64,000 nucleotides of DNA, taken from Lentibacillus siamensis (GTDB lineage: Bacteria; Bacillota; Bacilli; Bacillales; Amphibacillaceae). The stretch's first letter is position 1. Each line of letters begins with the position of its first letter. The DNA is taken from positions 62,001 to 126,000 of the forward strand of contig NZ_BAAADS010000018.1 of the NCBI RefSeq assembly GCF_039522605.1, in the 5' to 3' direction. The notes beneath the pieces are model-generated. The model had not been told where the DNA came from and did not search any database. It saw nothing but the letters and a program-made list of their open reading frames with translations. Positions 9,585 to 18,713 of this stretch are shown here, in pieces. The translations under genes and the position numbers were made by a program.

Positions 9585-11171
9585 ATGGCTGATAAGAGAG
9601 AAACAAATTTGGAAAAGGATGACACGTTAACGACCAGACAGGGCCATCCGGTCACCAACAATCAAAGCATAAGGACAGTAGGAAACCGCGGCCCTGCAAC
9701 ACTGGAAAATTATGATTATATTGAAAAGATAAGTCACTTCGACCGCGAAAAAGTGCCTGAACGAATTGTACATGCCCGCGGTGCAGGCGCACATGGTTAT
9801 TTTGAGTCGTACGGAACAGTCGGCGAAGACCCGGCATCCAAATATACCAGAGCAAAAGTATTTCAGGATAATGGAAAACAAACGCCGCTCTTTGTTCGTT
9901 TTTCGACGGTTGTGCATGGACGGCATTCCCCGGAAACAGTCCGTGACCCACGTGGATTCGCCATTAAATTTTATACCGAAGATGGTAATTGGGACCTGGT
10001 TGGAAACAACATAAAAATCTTTTTTATCCGCGATGCCATGAAATTTCCGGACATGATTCATGCATTCAGACCGGATCCGGTTACCAATATTCAGGACAGT
10101 CAGCGCTTTTTTGACTTTTGCTCAAGCTCGCCTGAATCATTTCATATGGTGACATTTATGTATTCACCATGGGGAATTCCCGCAAATTACCGGATGATGC
10201 AGGGTTCCGGCGTGAACACATATAAATGGGTGAACAGCGATGGTGAAGCCGTCCTGGTGAAATACCACTGGGAACCAAAACAGGGAATAAAAAATTTAAC
10301 GGTAAAAGAAGCCAATGAGATTCAGGCCACCAACTTTAATCATGCAACACAGGATTTGTACGATGCGATTGAGAAGGGCGACTATCCGGAATGGGAGTTG
10401 TTTGTTCAAATAATGAGCGATGGGGAACACCCGGAACTGGACTTTGATCCACTGGATGACACAAAACTATGGCCGGAAGATAAGTTCCCATGGCTGCCGG
10501 TGGGAAAAATGGTGCTGAACAAAAATCCGGAAAACTTCTTTAACGAAGTCGAGCAGGCAACATTCGGTACAGGTGTACTGGTTGACGGGCTCGATTTCTC
10601 CGATGATAAGATGCTGCAGGGAAGAACATTTTCCTATTCAGATACACAACGATATCGTGTTGGAGCAAACCACTTACAGCTTCCGATCAATGCGGCTAAA
10701 AAACGGGTAGCAACCAATCAGGATGGCGGACAGATGCGTTATGAAACAGACCAGTCTTCTAAGCAAAACCCGCATATTAATTATGAACCATCAACAATTG
10801 GCGGATTGAAAGAAGCAGAACAAACCGGCAAGGAATATACGCCAAAAGTGGAAGGGAACCTTGTTCGTGAAAAGATCGACCGCCAAAGCAATACAAAACA
10901 GGCAGGAGAAACGTACCGACAGTTTGACGATTGGGAAAAAGATGAGCTGATATCCAATCTAATCGGTGATCTTGCCGAATGTGACAAGCGAATTCAGGAT
11001 AAAATGGTTGCCCTTGCGGAAGAAGCAGATGATGAGTATGGCAAGCGGCTTAGAGAAGGACTGGCACACGCGGAAAAGTCCGGTTCCAGCAAAAATCCGC
11101 TCGGAAATAAAGACAGTGAAAAAGCACCAGATCAGGCCATTGAAAAAGGACATGACGCAGATAGGTATTGA
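9585..11171 (+). CDS. Haem catalase (KatX/KatB-like)
   Basis: This 528-aa monofunctional haem catalase disproportionates hydrogen peroxide to water and oxygen in the cytosol. It has the active-site segment RIVHARGAGAHGYF (distal His about residue 63), the distal Asn region DLVGNNIKIFFIRD, and the proximal haem-ligand motif FSYSDTQRYR with Tyr at about residue 351. It is longer at the C terminus than the core fold and ends in a charged Lys/Glu/Asp-rich tail. By the RDPRGFAIKFYTEDGNWDLVG region it looks closest to the KatX/KatB type of Bacillus, but I cannot exclude KatA. GGAGG lies before the ATG. No clear PerR box is visible in the 200 bases upstream. Confidence 0.95.
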   Translation: MADKRETNLEKDDTLTTRQGHPVTNNQSIRTVGNRGPATLENYDYIEKISHFDREKVPERIVHARGAGAHGYFESYGTVGEDPASKYTRAKVFQDNGKQTPLFVRFSTVVHGRHSPETVRDPRGFAIKFYTEDGNWDLVGNNIKIFFIRDAMKFPDMIHAFRPDPVTNIQDSQRFFDFCSSSPESFHMVTFMYSPWGIPANYRMMQGSGVNTYKWVNSDGEAVLVKYHWEPKQGIKNLTVKEANEIQATNFNHATQDLYDAIEKGDYPEWELFVQIMSDGEHPELDFDPLDDTKLWPEDKFPWLPVGKMVLNKNPENFFNEVEQATFGTGVLVDGLDFSDDKMLQGRTFSYSDTQRYRVGANHLQLPINAAKKRVATNQDGGQMRYETDQSSKQNPHINYEPSTIGGLKEAEQTGKEYTPKVEGNLVREKIDRQSNTKQAGETYRQFDDWEKDELISNLIGDLAECDKRIQDKMVALAEEADDEYGKRLREGLAHAEKSGSSKNPLGNKDSEKAPDQAIEKGHDADRY

Positions 11172-11175
11172 ATGG

Positions 11176-11214
11176 AAGCACCTTTCTAATTTGGAAAGGT
11201 GCTTTTAAAATTAG
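11176..11214 (+). terminator. Catalase terminator
   Basis: Perfect stem AAGCACCTTTC / GAAAGGTGCTT with a short TAATTTG loop, followed by TTTT, starting four bases after the catalase stop codon. Confidence 0.9.
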
Positions 11215-11391
11215 AAAGTGTACAATATATCTGTACAATTAATCTCTTGAGTGAATCTAACTGCTTTTGTCCCATATTTTGTTAAAGTACTGAAGTTCAC
11301 AATTGCGCCTTCACTAACTACTGGTCATGAAGAAAATGTACTTGTCAGTTATGTATCAGCACATATTCTTTGGTGAAATGACCAAATTCGC

Positions 11392-12210
11392 TCAGTCAAT
11401 TGACAGCATTGCACCGACTGCACCACTGTATTCACCCTTTTCCAAAAAAATCGGGGTCTTCTCCAGCATGATGGTATACTTGCTGACAGTCTCCCGCAAA
11501 AGCCGATTCATGCGGAATGATGAACCTATATACACCATTTGATCCACGTTATATTGCATTGCCGTCGGGATGGTGATAGACACGATTACTTCCCCAATCA
11601 TTCCGGTGATCGAAGCCAGGATATCTGCATTTTCAGGGGCGTATGCCGCCATTTTTTCTGTTTTACCAAAGTTACTTGCAGTCAAATCACCTGAAATTGG
11701 CGAAAGTGTTCCTTCAAAGATATCCTTCACTTTGAGATCAACGTTTCCCCTGTTACCATTCCCGGCAAGCTGCACGATTTGTTTATAGTCATGGATGCCC
11801 GTTGTTAATTGAGCAAGACCCATCAATGTTCCGCCGCCAATGCCTGATCCGCCTGTCCGTTCCTGTTTGCCGTCATTTACCACATGAATCGATGTGCCTG
11901 TGCCGACATTTACGAACAGAAATGGCTCAACAAGCGCCTGGTCCTGGTGATTTGCGAGAAACTCGATGCCTTTTGTTGTTGCATCAAACTCGACCATCGT
12001 TTTAGCAGGCGCCTGCCATTTTTTCGTCAGCAGCTCACTTTTTCCCCCAGTGACACATACATCAGGATTATCAAGTTGACTCGACAGCCACTCGACAGTA
12101 TATTCCATATCGGCTGACGGCACCGATTGATAACGTATGGATCCATTAGTTTGATACGCAATTTTAGTAAGTGTCCCGCCAGCATCAATACCTACTTTTG
12201 TTTGGACCAT
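11392..12210 (-). CDS. coaW: Type II pantothenate kinase
   Basis: This 272-aa ATP-dependent kinase of the ASKHA fold carries out the first step of coenzyme A synthesis, phosphorylating pantothenate in the cytosol. The N-terminal GIDAGGTLTKIAY is the phosphate-binding loop of CoaW. VNVGTGTSIHVV and GGSGIGGGTLMGLAQL are the second phosphate loop and the substrate-side helix typical of the family. Length matches Staphylococcus and Bacillus CoaW (about 265-275 aa). GGAGGAGATAATAG precedes the ATG. Type II enzymes are generally insensitive to CoA feedback (family knowledge). The next gene upstream, DUF4181, is in the same direction with only 23 bases between them. Confidence 0.9.
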   Translation of the reverse strand: MVQTKVGIDAGGTLTKIAYQTNGSIRYQSVPSADMEYTVEWLSSQLDNPDVCVTGGKSELLTKKWQAPAKTMVEFDATTKGIEFLANHQDQALVEPFLFVNVGTGTSIHVVNDGKQERTGGSGIGGGTLMGLAQLTTGIHDYKQIVQLAGNGNRGNVDLKVKDIFEGTLSPISGDLTASNFGKTEKMAAYAPENADILASITGMIGEVIVSITIPTAMQYNVDQMVYIGSSFRMNRLLRETVSKYTIMLEKTPIFLEKGEYSGAVGAMLSID

Positions 12211-12233
12211 CTATTATCTCCTCCGTTATCCTT

Positions 12234-12629
12234 CTACCATAGATTAAATAATCCAAAAGCATCTGAACTCAACGTATAATACATGACAACAAGCCCAAAG
12301 ATAAGTTGGTTAATCGTCAAAAGGTAATCGTTTTTTCCTTTTTTATACTTAAACTCCATAATTGCCCGTAGAACCTCTCCTAAATTAAGAAAAATTACCG
12401 TTAAAATCATTGATACCTGTGCAGAATATTTCATAAGCTGATAGTTGCTGCTGAAAACAATGATCGAAACCAGGACAAGAATGATGTACACTATCCGTAA
12501 TGACCAATCCGCTTTTTTATGTGTTTCATTGATATGACCGGAAGAAAAGAATTTTTTCCGTTCTACATGAAGCACCTTTCGCATTACCGTATTAAATACG
12601 AAGATTACCAGCACCAGCCAGCCAAGCAT
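12234..12629 (-). CDS. DUF4181 family membrane protein
   Basis: This protein of about 131 aa is made of four hydrophobic helices with a conserved-looking NTVMRKVLHVERKKFFS loop after the first, the pattern of DUF4181 proteins of Bacillaceae. Function is unknown. The ATG at 12629 has no ribosome binding site and would cut into the first helix. The frame stays open upstream, and an AAGGGGGGG stretch lies at ideal distance from an in-frame ATC codon at 12677, where family members normally begin. Either the start is non-canonical or the ATG has been lost, perhaps with the adjacent G7 tract involved. It may be co-transcribed with coaW. Confidence 0.65.
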   Translation of the reverse strand: MLGWLVLVIFVFNTVMRKVLHVERKKFFSSGHINETHKKADWSLRIVYIILVLVSIIVFSSNYQLMKYSAQVSMILTVIFLNLGEVLRAIMEFKYKKGKNDYLLTINQLIFGLVVMYYTLSSDAFGLFNLW

Positions 12630-12797
12630 TCCGAACAGCTTTATCCAAAACCCAGCGTCCGGGCCATAGTAATCGATGCTACCCCCCCTTTTTTCTTTTG
12701 CCGATGAGATTTATTTCGACAAAATCAGCCGAATCCCCTTCCCAATTCAGATTATTTTTACTGCACAATTCTTATCCCTCATCCTCTTCAAAAAGGA

Positions 12798-12888
12798 TTA
12801 GAAAACTTGGTTGTCACCAAGCCTTTAGGTGACAGCCTTAGTTGCACTTATGCAGTAAGAAAGCATTTTATACTTTCTTAACTGCCAA
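12798..12888 (+). repeat. Dispersed hairpin element, copy 2 of 4
   Basis: Nearly identical to copy 1 over the first 70 bases (both alternative hairpins intact), with a small insertion in the AAAGCATTTTATACTTT part and the end ACTGCC. It sits between the start side of the DUF4181 gene and the terminator of the YvbH gene, so it disrupts nothing. Confidence 0.85.
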
Positions 12889-12889
12889 A

Positions 12890-12924
12890 CAAAAAACCGG
12901 ACAGCGCAGCAGCACCATCCGGCA
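12890..12924 (-). terminator. Terminator of the YvbH-like gene
   Basis: Minus strand: CCGGATGG ... CTGTCCGG followed by TTTTTTG, 13 bases after the stop of the gene at 12937. Stem of about seven pairs with a large loop. Confidence 0.75.
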
Positions 12925-12936
12925 TAAGTAGCTTTT

Positions 12937-13551
12937 TTAGTTATTTATATATTTCTCGAAAATTGCTCCGAAGTCTTTTTCATGGTATTGTTCACGGGCA
13001 TTTTTAAACCATTCAAAGCTGAATTCAGTCAATGCTTTGTATTGATCCGCTGTATTGGCTTCCGATGTACGGGAATTGTGCAGAATCGTTGCAGCCTTAT
13101 CCAAACTTTGCTCTGCTTTATTCAGAATAATACTGTTTTCATGTGTTTGTTCAGAAATAAACAGCAGGGCTTTATACAAGTCTTTCAATCTGTCAATCTG
13201 GTCTTTCTGCACATCGATAGTGATGGGGATATTTCCTAATGTGAATTTTATCTCGATATCCATATCAATTGTTCCAGCTGTTTCCAGCAAAACATCTGAA
13301 ATTGTATACTGGGAATACGGATAGCGTCTTAGTGTGCGTTTGGAAGAAGTTGCTTTCTCACCGTCAACATGAATAAGTGCCACATTGGTGAAGCAATACT
13401 CATCCATTTTTGTCTTAATCAAAAAGTAAATCTGTTCATCATCTTCATGTCTCACATAATCATCGGCATCAGTTTTATCGTAATCCTGCGGGTCAATAAT
13501 TTTCCCGATATCGGACAACCCCAATGCGTCTGAAGCAAACTTTTTAAACAT
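12937..13551 (-). CDS. YvbH-like protein with bacterial PH domain
   Basis: This 204-aa soluble protein has about 120 N-terminal residues (MFKKFASDALGLSDIGKII, then DDEQIYFLIKTKMDEYCFTN) matching the bacterial PH domain of Bacillus subtilis YvbH. The C-terminal 80 residues (helical, FSFEWFKNAREQYHEKDFGAIF) match the YvbH extension. Role unknown; bacterial PH domains are often self-associating scaffolds. AAGGGAGTCACTG precedes the ATG. It is a single gene with its own terminator. Confidence 0.85.
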   Translation of the reverse strand: MFKKFASDALGLSDIGKIIDPQDYDKTDADDYVRHEDDEQIYFLIKTKMDEYCFTNVALIHVDGEKATSSKRTLRRYPYSQYTISDVLLETAGTIDMDIEIKFTLGNIPITIDVQKDQIDRLKDLYKALLFISEQTHENSIILNKAEQSLDKAATILHNSRTSEANTADQYKALTEFSFEWFKNAREQYHEKDFGAIFEKYINN

Positions 13552-13638
13552 CAGTGACTCCCTTTCTTCTTCAAAATTGTTTATTCTGAATCATTATACC
13601 ATTACATGTGCACGGTTAGAACCCGATTAACATGGATT

Positions 13639-14184
13639 TTAAAGTTTTTCCAATTCACGTTTGTACACATCATAGTCCTGATCAGAAAACAGTGTCATAA
13701 CCACTTTTCCAAATGAGTAGTCTGAAAGAAATTCCTTTATCGTTCGGACAGCTGTCCCGGCAGCCTGCTCGAGTGGAAACCGATAGACTCCGGTTGAAAT
13801 CGAAGGAAACGAAATACTGCGCAGTCCTTTTTCTCTGGCCAGTTCAAGAGAATTTCGGTAGCAGTTTGCAAGCAGCTCGTTTTCTTTTCCATTGTGATTA
13901 TTCCAGATTGGACCGACCGTATGGATCACATAATCTGCCGGAAGATGATATCCGCCGGTAATCACCACTTCACCAGCAGGCAATTGGCGTCTACAAAGCT
14001 GTTCATTCCGGACCGCCTTGCATTCCTGTAACAGTTCACTTCCGGCCGCCCGGTGAATAGCGCCATCCACACCACCGCCGCCCATCAATGAGCCATTTGC
14101 TGCATTTACAATGGCTTCTGTCGTTTGCCTGGTAATGTCACCGGTAATCAGTTCCAATTCATTGCCGTTGATTTCTGTCAGCAT
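13639..14184 (-). CDS. Macrodomain protein, probable O-acetyl-ADP-ribose deacetylase
   Basis: This 181-aa macrodomain protein has NGNELELITGDITRQ, AIVNAANGSLMGGGGVDGAI and SISFPSISTGVYRFP, the ADP-ribose-binding loops and the Asn/Gly-rich catalytic loop of YmdB/MacroD-type enzymes. These hydrolyse O-acetyl-ADP-ribose or mono-ADP-ribosyl groups in the cytosol. The start is the ATG at 14184, with AGGAGGTTACGT just before it; a long upstream open extension has no support. It lies near a P-loop kinase-like gene and a methyltransferase gene, but I see no functional link. Confidence 0.9.
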   Translation of the reverse strand: MLTEINGNELELITGDITRQTTEAIVNAANGSLMGGGGVDGAIHRAAGSELLQECKAVRNEQLCRRQLPAGEVVITGGYHLPADYVIHTVGPIWNNHNGKENELLANCYRNSLELAREKGLRSISFPSISTGVYRFPLEQAAGTAVRTIKEFLSDYSFGKVVMTLFSDQDYDVYKRELEKL

Positions 14185-14245
14185 ACGTAACCTCCTTTTC
14201 TCAGCTGAACAATTATCCACAAAAACAGGCATTATAACCTGTTCA

Positions 14246-14581
14246 CTACCCTTCTTCCGCCCTCTCTTCTGTTCCTTCAAGTTTATCCCGCCTGAGATAC
14301 ATTGTCGTGATAAGTGCTGCCTCACTGACAATGAACAGGCATCCACCCAGTACAAGGCCACCGTAAAACAATGCCTCGCTCGTTCCCCAAACACCCAGGA
14401 ACCAGCCAAAAACCGCACATGCTGTGAGGAATAAATTGATTACGCATGCCAGAAACACCTGCGAGCCAAAATAACCAGTCATTCTAATCATTTTGTACCC
14501 GGAAAAATAACTGGCAGCCAATGACATAATAATAAAGAATATATAAAAAAATAGTGCTGAATTATTTCCTTCCAGAGTCAT
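14246..14581 (-). CDS. Small membrane protein, unknown function
   Basis: This 111-aa protein has about three to four hydrophobic segments (residues 8-27, 35-60, 68-92) and a charged tail (LRRDKLEGTEERAEEG). I recognise no family. AGAAAGG precedes the ATG. It lies between the macrodomain gene (62 bases downstream) and the C45 peptidase gene (15 bases upstream), all in the same direction, so the three may be one transcript. Confidence 0.6.
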   Translation of the reverse strand: MTLEGNNSALFFYIFFIIMSLAASYFSGYKMIRMTGYFGSQVFLACVINLFLTACAVFGWFLGVWGTSEALFYGGLVLGGCLFIVSEAALITTMYLRRDKLEGTEERAEEG

Positions 14582-14595
14582 GTTGATGTTCCTTT

Positions 14596-15615
14596 CTACC
14601 CATTTTCGATGATGCCTTCCAATCTATGTTTGTTGATATTTTCACCGGATATCCATCGGTCAAAATGGAAATCAAGTACGTGCTCACTTTTGGCGATGGC
14701 GGTCAAAATCCTGGAGTTCTCTCGTTCATAAGAAAACGTGTGCAGCGTTCCAAATAACCCGGCATAATCTTCATAGAACAGAGGGGAATTCTGGTCTCGA
14801 AAATAATTAAACGCTCCCCTCTGCGATAACAATTCGCGTTCCATTCCTCCCAGGTGTGCCTGCCGATGCAATGAATTATCGATTTCAAGTCTGTTCTGTT
14901 TTTGCATGGACTCATCCTGAAAATGATTTACACACGTCAGAAATTCTTCATGACGCCGAACAATCACCTTTTCAGGGCTAGCTTCCACAACAACAATGTT
15001 TCCGAATGTATCAGACATGGAAAAATTATAGCAAGCTGCATGTGGGATTTCACGCAAAAGATTGATAGCTTCGTCCGCGGTCGTACATGTGTCAAGCACC
15101 ATCCGCACTGCCATCCATGCGGAAATCCCTGTTGTATAACCGGTATTGCTGACAAAATGAAGTCCGATCACCAGCCCATGCTGATTGACGCCATCATGCC
15201 GGCCGAGCACCTGGAGATTATATCCTGCTGTGGCAAACGCTTCATCAGGCTGTATCAAACTAAAGTACCCATCATACAAGTCAGGCGAAAAATCATAATT
15301 CCGAACGTAAAAAGTGTTCGTCATCATCGCTGTACACCCAAGTGCCTGTGGTCTGGGCACATCATATCCGCTGAATAACGCTGCAGCTTTTAACCTGGAC
15401 AGCTTTGCACCTTCCGCAACCCCATACAATTCTTCCAATAAATGGGGTGCAATTGATTGATAGATTTGTTCCATTTCTTTCGTATCAATTTCCTGCCTCG
15501 TAATTCCGTCAAACATCTTCATGATCGGGGTTCCGGCAATCTTGTTCCCCAATTCAAACCCAATCTCTCCTGCGTTTCCCCTATGCTGAAATATATGTAC
15601 GATAAAATCAGACAT
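14596..15615 (-). CDS. C45 family Ntn-hydrolase (acyl-CoA:6-APA acyltransferase-like)
   Basis: This 339-aa protein resembles the AAT/C45 family, which self-cleaves before an internal Cys and then acts as an amidohydrolase or acyltransferase. The likely nucleophile is Cys at about residue 94 in ALGCTAMM, followed by YVRNYDFSP (the R-N-Y/F-D/E-F pattern) and VIGLHFVSN. The segment FLTCVNHFQDESM fits the C-terminal strand region. AAAGGGGACTCGAT precedes the ATG. The natural substrate is unknown; in Bacillaceae these are often called choloylglycine or penicillin-acylase-like proteins without proof. No signal peptide is visible, so it is probably cytosolic. Confidence 0.8.
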   Translation of the reverse strand: MSDFIVHIFQHRGNAGEIGFELGNKIAGTPIMKMFDGITRQEIDTKEMEQIYQSIAPHLLEELYGVAEGAKLSRLKAAALFSGYDVPRPQALGCTAMMTNTFYVRNYDFSPDLYDGYFSLIQPDEAFATAGYNLQVLGRHDGVNQHGLVIGLHFVSNTGYTTGISAWMAVRMVLDTCTTADEAINLLREIPHAACYNFSMSDTFGNIVVVEASPEKVIVRRHEEFLTCVNHFQDESMQKQNRLEIDNSLHRQAHLGGMERELLSQRGAFNYFRDQNSPLFYEDYAGLFGTLHTFSYERENSRILTAIAKSEHVLDFHFDRWISGENINKHRLEGIIENG

Positions 15616-15641
15616 ATCGAGTCCCCTTTAATTATCGGTTC

Positions 15642-16199
15642 TTATAAACCAAACTTTTCCTGTATCATGCCCGCCGTTTTTGCAGCACTCAGATTGGTAT
15701 TATGGATTCGGATATAATTCTTATGCTTCATTTCACCATCAAATGAATTAAACCGTTCTTTTTCCATGGATTGGAGCAGTTCTTTTTCGGAAAACGCCGT
15801 ATTCCTTTTGGTCGGCTTGTGTTCCAGCCTGTTTGGGGTATTATTCCGCTTGAGCCGTTCATCAACATCCGCTTCCAATTCAACAAAATAAATGTCAGCC
15901 CCGGCATCCGAAAAAATGTCGCACATTTCCCTAACCGCATCCCAATCCTCTTGCCGGTTTAATGCCCAGACGAAGGTGAAAATCAGGCCATCGAGATCAC
16001 TTTTGGCAACTGCCTTAAAAATTTCCATCCGAAACATGTCTGAAAGCCGCCACATCTCCTCGCCGAATCCGAAAAATGGTTCAAGCAAATCAATCGTCAT
16101 GTGGTTATGGAGGAGTTTTAATCCGGTTATTTTTTCCAACTGCTGTCCCACTGTCATTTTACCCACTGCCTGTGGTCCGAACAACAAGACGAGTTTCAT
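15642..16199 (-). CDS. P-loop NTPase, kinase-like (AAA family)
   Basis: This 185-aa protein starts MKLVLLFGPQAVGKMTVG, a Walker A loop (GPQAVGKM, residues 8-15). It continues with LLHNHMTIDLLEPFF, YFVELEADVDERLKRNNTPNR and an ERFNSFDGE C-terminal part. This looks like the small-molecule or shikimate-type kinase group of P-loop proteins. Phosphate acceptor unknown. The start is the ATG at 16199 with AGGAGGAATCCAT; the longer upstream frame is unlikely. The gene lies 67 bases downstream of the methyltransferase gene on the same strand and may share its transcript. Confidence 0.75.
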   Translation of the reverse strand: MKLVLLFGPQAVGKMTVGQQLEKITGLKLLHNHMTIDLLEPFFGFGEEMWRLSDMFRMEIFKAVAKSDLDGLIFTFVWALNRQEDWDAVREMCDIFSDAGADIYFVELEADVDERLKRNNTPNRLEHKPTKRNTAFSEKELLQSMEKERFNSFDGEMKHKNYIRIHNTNLSAAKTAGMIQEKFGL

Positions 16200-16266
16200 A
16201 TGGATTCCTCCTGCAGGCGAAAAATGTTTTGCATGACATCCGCTCCCCAATCGTTTTATTCATACA

Positions 16267-16812
16267 TTACCGTTTAACCGCATCCAAAATCAAGGATGGG
16301 ACCCTGATGATGCCACCCTGATTTCTCGGATCAATTTTTTTGGAACGGAAGATCGCCCCGTCATTTATATCCCAATCCGTTTCATGAAATTGGCCATATT
16401 CATCACAGTATTCAAGCAGGTTCACCTCAAACCCTGCATCTTCAAACAGTTTTGTTAATGTTCGATGATTGTAGACGATTTTATGGCTGGCGGCAGGATG
16501 ATCCGCCGGCCCCGGTCCGCCTACTTGAACGATTTGTTGATAGGACTCATCCGGAAAATAACCATCCGGCACTGCGCAACGGATATAACCTGCCGGCTGC
16601 AGATACCGGTAACAGCGCCTGGCTGCTTCCAGTCCTTCGTCATAGGTAAGGTGCTCCCAGACATGTTCAGCAAGAATCGCTGTAATGGAATTTTCCGCAA
16701 ACCGGTTTTGCCAGGTATGTTCCTGCAGCAGGTCCAGTTCATCTTCATTGGTATGGCTCCAACCGGGATTGTTGTTATATTCCCCGGCGCCGATTACAAT
16801 TTTCGTTTCCAT
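16267..16812 (-). CDS. Class I SAM-dependent methyltransferase-like protein
   Basis: This 181-aa protein contains METKIVIGAGEYNNNPGWSH at the N terminus, then ITAILAEHVWEHLTYDEG (the motif around the SAM-fold acidic strand) and YLQPAGYIRCAVPDGYFPD (post-motif region typical of small-molecule methyltransferases of the COG4627 type). The glycine-rich motif I is reduced to VIGAGEY. Substrate unknown. GAGGTGGTTTTGA precedes the ATG. It starts 12 bases after the ABC permease gene and is probably the tail of that operon. Confidence 0.75.
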   Translation of the reverse strand: METKIVIGAGEYNNNPGWSHTNEDELDLLQEHTWQNRFAENSITAILAEHVWEHLTYDEGLEAARRCYRYLQPAGYIRCAVPDGYFPDESYQQIVQVGGPGPADHPAASHKIVYNHRTLTKLFEDAGFEVNLLEYCDEYGQFHETDWDINDGAIFRSKKIDPRNQGGIIRVPSLILDAVKR

Positions 16813-16823
16813 TCAAAACCACC

Positions 16824-17774
16824 TCATATACTCACATCGCGCTTTTTAAAGATAATAAAGGACAGGGATAAAAACAGAGCCAGGTAGATAACGAGCATGA
16901 TGATTGAAAATTGCAGCGTCATCCCCTCCACAATTGGACCACCTTCGAAATACAAATTCAGATTGGTGTTGGCAAACAGGGAATATTTTGCCCAGTCAGT
17001 GACAATAGCGAGCATGTTCGTTGCCATCGATCCGATAAACAACAGTACGATAGAAACTGCAATCGCAATGGCTTCGCTTCTGAAAATGCTTGATATCATG
17101 AAGGCCAGCGCAGTGAGCATCAGCAATGTTACACTGCTGGACAAATAACTTACGCCCAAGTATAGTGTGCGCGACCACTCGTAAACTTCGCCGCCGCTTG
17201 CTGATAAATGTGTTGCTGCTCCATCAAAGCCAAACAGAAGGCCTCCAACCGCAAACGAAACCACGAAAAGCAGCAGCAGCAGGAACAGCCCGAAGAGAAT
17301 AGCGGTCACAAATTTGGCTGCGAGTATTTGAATCCTCGATGCTGATCGGACAAGCAACAATTTGATTGTGCCCGTTTTAAATTCCTGTGAAATAATAGCT
17401 GCTCCGACGATGATGACGAATGCACCGATAAGTTGTACGAGACTCATGTTGGTGTCCATATACGTCCAGGCATTTTCCTTCTCATACGGGGAAATACCAT
17501 GCTCCAGCCGGTAATCGTTAATCGCCTGCTGATTAATCGCGTAACTTTCCAGGTAAGGGTTATTTGCTTCTTTTTCCTCCTTGGCCAATTCCTTGTTCTC
17601 CTGTGTCAACTCGGTACGCCACTGTTCCTCACCCGGAAGTTTTTCATCCTGCTGATTGTAAAATGTAAATATTGCCGTGGCGGCGATCCCCAGGATTACC
17701 AGCCCGCACATCACATATGTGCTGATTTTGTTGAACAATTTCATCCATTCATTACCGATCAATTTAAAAAACAT
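16824..17774 (-). CDS. ABC-2 type transporter permease
   Basis: This 316-aa integral membrane protein starts MFFKLIGNEWMKLFNKISTY, followed by a helix, a charged extracellular stretch (about residues 45-95) and five more helices. This is the six-helix ABC-2 permease layout of drug or lantibiotic exporters such as BcrB. The ATG overlaps the stop of the ATPase gene (TAATG), so the two are translationally coupled partners. Probably exports a hydrophobic or peptide compound or acts in self-protection; substrate not readable. Confidence 0.85.
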   Translation of the reverse strand: MFFKLIGNEWMKLFNKISTYVMCGLVILGIAATAIFTFYNQQDEKLPGEEQWRTELTQENKELAKEEKEANNPYLESYAINQQAINDYRLEHGISPYEKENAWTYMDTNMSLVQLIGAFVIIVGAAIISQEFKTGTIKLLLVRSASRIQILAAKFVTAILFGLFLLLLLFVVSFAVGGLLFGFDGAATHLSASGGEVYEWSRTLYLGVSYLSSSVTLLMLTALAFMISSIFRSEAIAIAVSIVLLFIGSMATNMLAIVTDWAKYSLFANTNLNLYFEGGPIVEGMTLQFSIIMLVIYLALFLSLSFIIFKKRDVSI

Positions 17775-18694
17775 TATGATACACCTCCACTCGTCACTTC
17801 AAAAAAGCGATCTTCGAGTGACTGTTTTTCCAAAATAGATTGATAGACGATAATTTCATTTCCAACCAAGTATGTGATTATTTCTCCCATTTGGTCTTTT
17901 GTTGCCTGAAGACGGAGCCGACCCTCCAGAAACTGAACGTCGATGGATGGAAATCTATCAGCGATCAGTTCTTGTGCCTTGTCTCGTTCATCGACCTCCA
18001 GTGTAAAAAAGCTGGTTCTAGCTGGTTGTTCTGATTCTCCTTTTACGTTTTCCACCTTGGCAATTTTACCTTCCTGAATGATGGCAAACCGGTCACAGAT
18101 CAGTTCAATTTCTGACAACAGGTGACTGGAGATTAAAATAGCGACATTCTCTTCTTTCGCCACCCTTCTGAGATAATCCCGCATTTCCTTAACCCCGGCA
18201 GGATCAAGTCCATTTGTCGGCTCATCCAAAATCAGGACATCCGGACCGTGCAGCATCGCCTGTGCAATTCCAAGCCGCTGCTTCATCCCCAGTGAAAACT
18301 TGCGTACCTTCTGTTTTTTTACATGAGATAACCTGACAAGTTCCAATCGCTTTTGGATGTCCTCTTTTGTAACATTGCTGCTCATGCGTCCAAAGTGGAT
18401 CAGGTTCTTTTCAGCCGTCAGATATTTATACATTTCCGGGTTCTCAACAATTGTGCCAACATGCCCAATCGCCTTTTTAAAATCATGTACAACGCTTTGC
18501 CCGCTAATGGTAATGTCACCTTTCGTAACGTTCGTCAGCCCGACAATCATGCGAATTGTTGTTGTTTTCCCGGCCCCATTCGGTCCGAGAAAGCCAAATA
18601 TCTCACCCGGATAAACATCAAATGAAACATCATCAATAATTTGTTGCCTTCCTATTTTTTTGTGAACATTTTTAAGCGATAATACCGGTTCCAC
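17774..18694 (-). CDS. ABC transporter ATP-binding protein
   Basis: This 306-aa ATPase of the BcrA/drug-exporter type has Walker A GPNGAGKTTT (about residues 39-48), signature FSLGMKQRLGIAQAML, and Walker B DVLILDEPTNGLDPAG. About 80 extra C-terminal residues form the small regulatory domain typical of ABC-2 exporters. The start is a GTG with GAGGGAG upstream. It begins 20 bases after the XRE regulator gene and overlaps the permease gene, so the four genes from 19437 to 16824 appear to form one operon. Confidence 0.9.
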   Translation of the reverse strand: MEPVLSLKNVHKKIGRQQIIDDVSFDVYPGEIFGFLGPNGAGKTTTIRMIVGLTNVTKGDITISGQSVVHDFKKAIGHVGTIVENPEMYKYLTAEKNLIHFGRMSSNVTKEDIQKRLELVRLSHVKKQKVRKFSLGMKQRLGIAQAMLHGPDVLILDEPTNGLDPAGVKEMRDYLRRVAKEENVAILISSHLLSEIELICDRFAIIQEGKIAKVENVKGESEQPARTSFFTLEVDERDKAQELIADRFPSIDVQFLEGRLRLQATKDQMGEIITYLVGNEIIVYQSILEKQSLEDRFFEVTSGGVS

Positions 18695-18713
18695 TATACA
18701 ACCACTCCCTCAT

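Noticed and set aside
14185..14418. N-terminal extension of the macrodomain gene
   Set aside because: AGGAGGTTACGT directly precedes the ATG at 14184 and the extension overlaps the neighbouring membrane-protein gene.
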